A stretch of DNA of 64,000 nt from contig NC_133666.1 in the NCBI RefSeq assembly GCF_037893015.1, positions 158,332,498 to 158,396,497 on the forward strand, in the 5' to 3' direction. A program made the translations under genes and the position numbers. The notes below the pieces were generated by a model. That model searched no databases. It saw nothing but the letters and a program-made list of their open reading frames with translations, and was not told the DNA's origin. The DNA comes from Macrotis lagotis (taxonomy: Eukaryota > Chordata > Mammalia > Peramelemorphia > Peramelidae). Every line of letters begins with the position of its first letter. Position 1 is the first letter of the stretch. Positions 63,246 to 64,000 of this stretch are shown here, in pieces.

Positions 63246-64000
63246 GTAAGTTTGTGTATTTTTTCAATTTCAGTAGCTGTTTCTCTTAACATTAAAAGCT
63301 CAAATTACAAATTGTTTATCTTCATTACTCATCATTATATTTTTGTAGATTATTTTGTGTACTCTCAGTCAGATTTTGGCACTAATCATTACTTCTTCCA
63401 GGACTGCATTTATTTCCCAAGGCCAAAGTGCTCTTCATTTTAAGCAAACTGATTTCACAATATTTCTAACTACAGATAGTTAAATCAAGGCACTAATCAA
63501 TTTTATACAATACAAAAGCCTGAGCAAAAGGCATTTATAGTACTTCTCTTAGTTTCCTTTAGTAGAGAAATTATACTAGCCCTAATAAAAGAAGGGGAAA
63601 TAAGTTTAGAGAGCTTTGGATTTGAAAAAACCAAAATGTTGGTAGAAGAGGGACTAACATCAGGCTAGTGCTAGTTGTAAAAGATTTCCTAGTGTTTTAA
63701 ATACCATATAACCAATACCATGAATTTCTTTACTTTTTCCCATTTCCTTTGGATTGGACCTATGATTTTATTAATAAAGATTCAGTGAGGAACTTCCTCT
63801 ACTAGTCCCTTTTCTGTAGTTTGTAGTTTTTGAGAGTTTTTTGGGGGGATAGTCATGGTGGTGGGAATTGAGAAGTTCAGTGATTGGCCAATAGCTGAGG
63901 AAACTGAAGGAAACTGAAACAAGTATCATCATCTTATAATTATATTTATCTCGACACCACCCCTCTGTTTTTTTCTATATTAATTTTTTTATTTTGTTAC
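63246..64000 (+). other. HSD17B4: HSD17B4 intron 2, start
   Basis: Begins GTAAGT and runs off the window. No further exon or clear repeat seen. Confidence 0.8.

Overview
The window looks like a marsupial nuclear genome. About two dozen copies of a tRNA-derived SINE with a CORE-like body and the box 'GGTGGCGCAGTGGATAGAGCA', MAR1-like SINEs, and L1 and half-L1 copies typical of marsupials are scattered over both strands. I infer an australidelphian, possibly a dasyurid, because the SINE body resembles what I remember of the dasyurid WSINE family; that is recollection, not a search. The only host gene I can identify is HSD17B4 (peroxisomal multifunctional enzyme type 2). Its coding exon 1 is at 59020-59077 and exon 2 at 63192-63245 on the + strand, behind a CpG-rich promoter. 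Everything to the left is its upstream intergenic region and is mostly transposon sequence.

Layout. 1-4.4 kb: SINEs, a MIR, a degraded L1 3' end set inside an older repeat, and a hAT fragment. 4.4-12.4 kb: an old sense-strand L1, broken by four SINEs, a possible solo LTR and a 3.2 kb half-L1 (HAL1-like) element that has its own 13-bp target duplication. 12.4-19.36 kb: mostly low-copy sequence, with a rearranged direct-plus-inverted duplication at 15.5-17.8 kb and a few SINEs and MIRs. 19.365-39.091 kb: a tandem array of three betaretrovirus-like (class II) proviruses sharing four LTRs (LTR-int-LTR-int-LTR-int-LTR). A single 6-bp duplication, GTTCTC, flanks only the outer ends. 39.1-58.2 kb: SINE, MAR1 and L1 remnants, microsatellites and two LTR-like segments. 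58.6-64.0 kb: the HSD17B4 promoter, exon 1, intron 1, exon 2 and the start of intron 2.

The proviral units have a Lys3-type primer binding site, gag, pro and pol in three successive -1 frames with recognisable slippery heptamers, a catalytically complete reverse transcriptase and a DD35E integrase, a collapsed env, and a two-fold motif array between env and the polypurine tract that matches the architecture of a type D constitutive RNA transport element. Gag has an in-frame upstream AUG that would add a hydrophobic membrane segment ahead of the usual myristoylated start. Together with the loss of env, this resembles retroviruses that turned into intracellular retrotransposons. The units are not equally damaged: unit 2 has an intact gag, unit 3 has gag and pro in one frame because a C-run changed length, units 1 and 3 share a gag frameshift and an env deletion, and all three share the same frame break between the RT and RNase H coding regions. 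None is predicted to be infectious.
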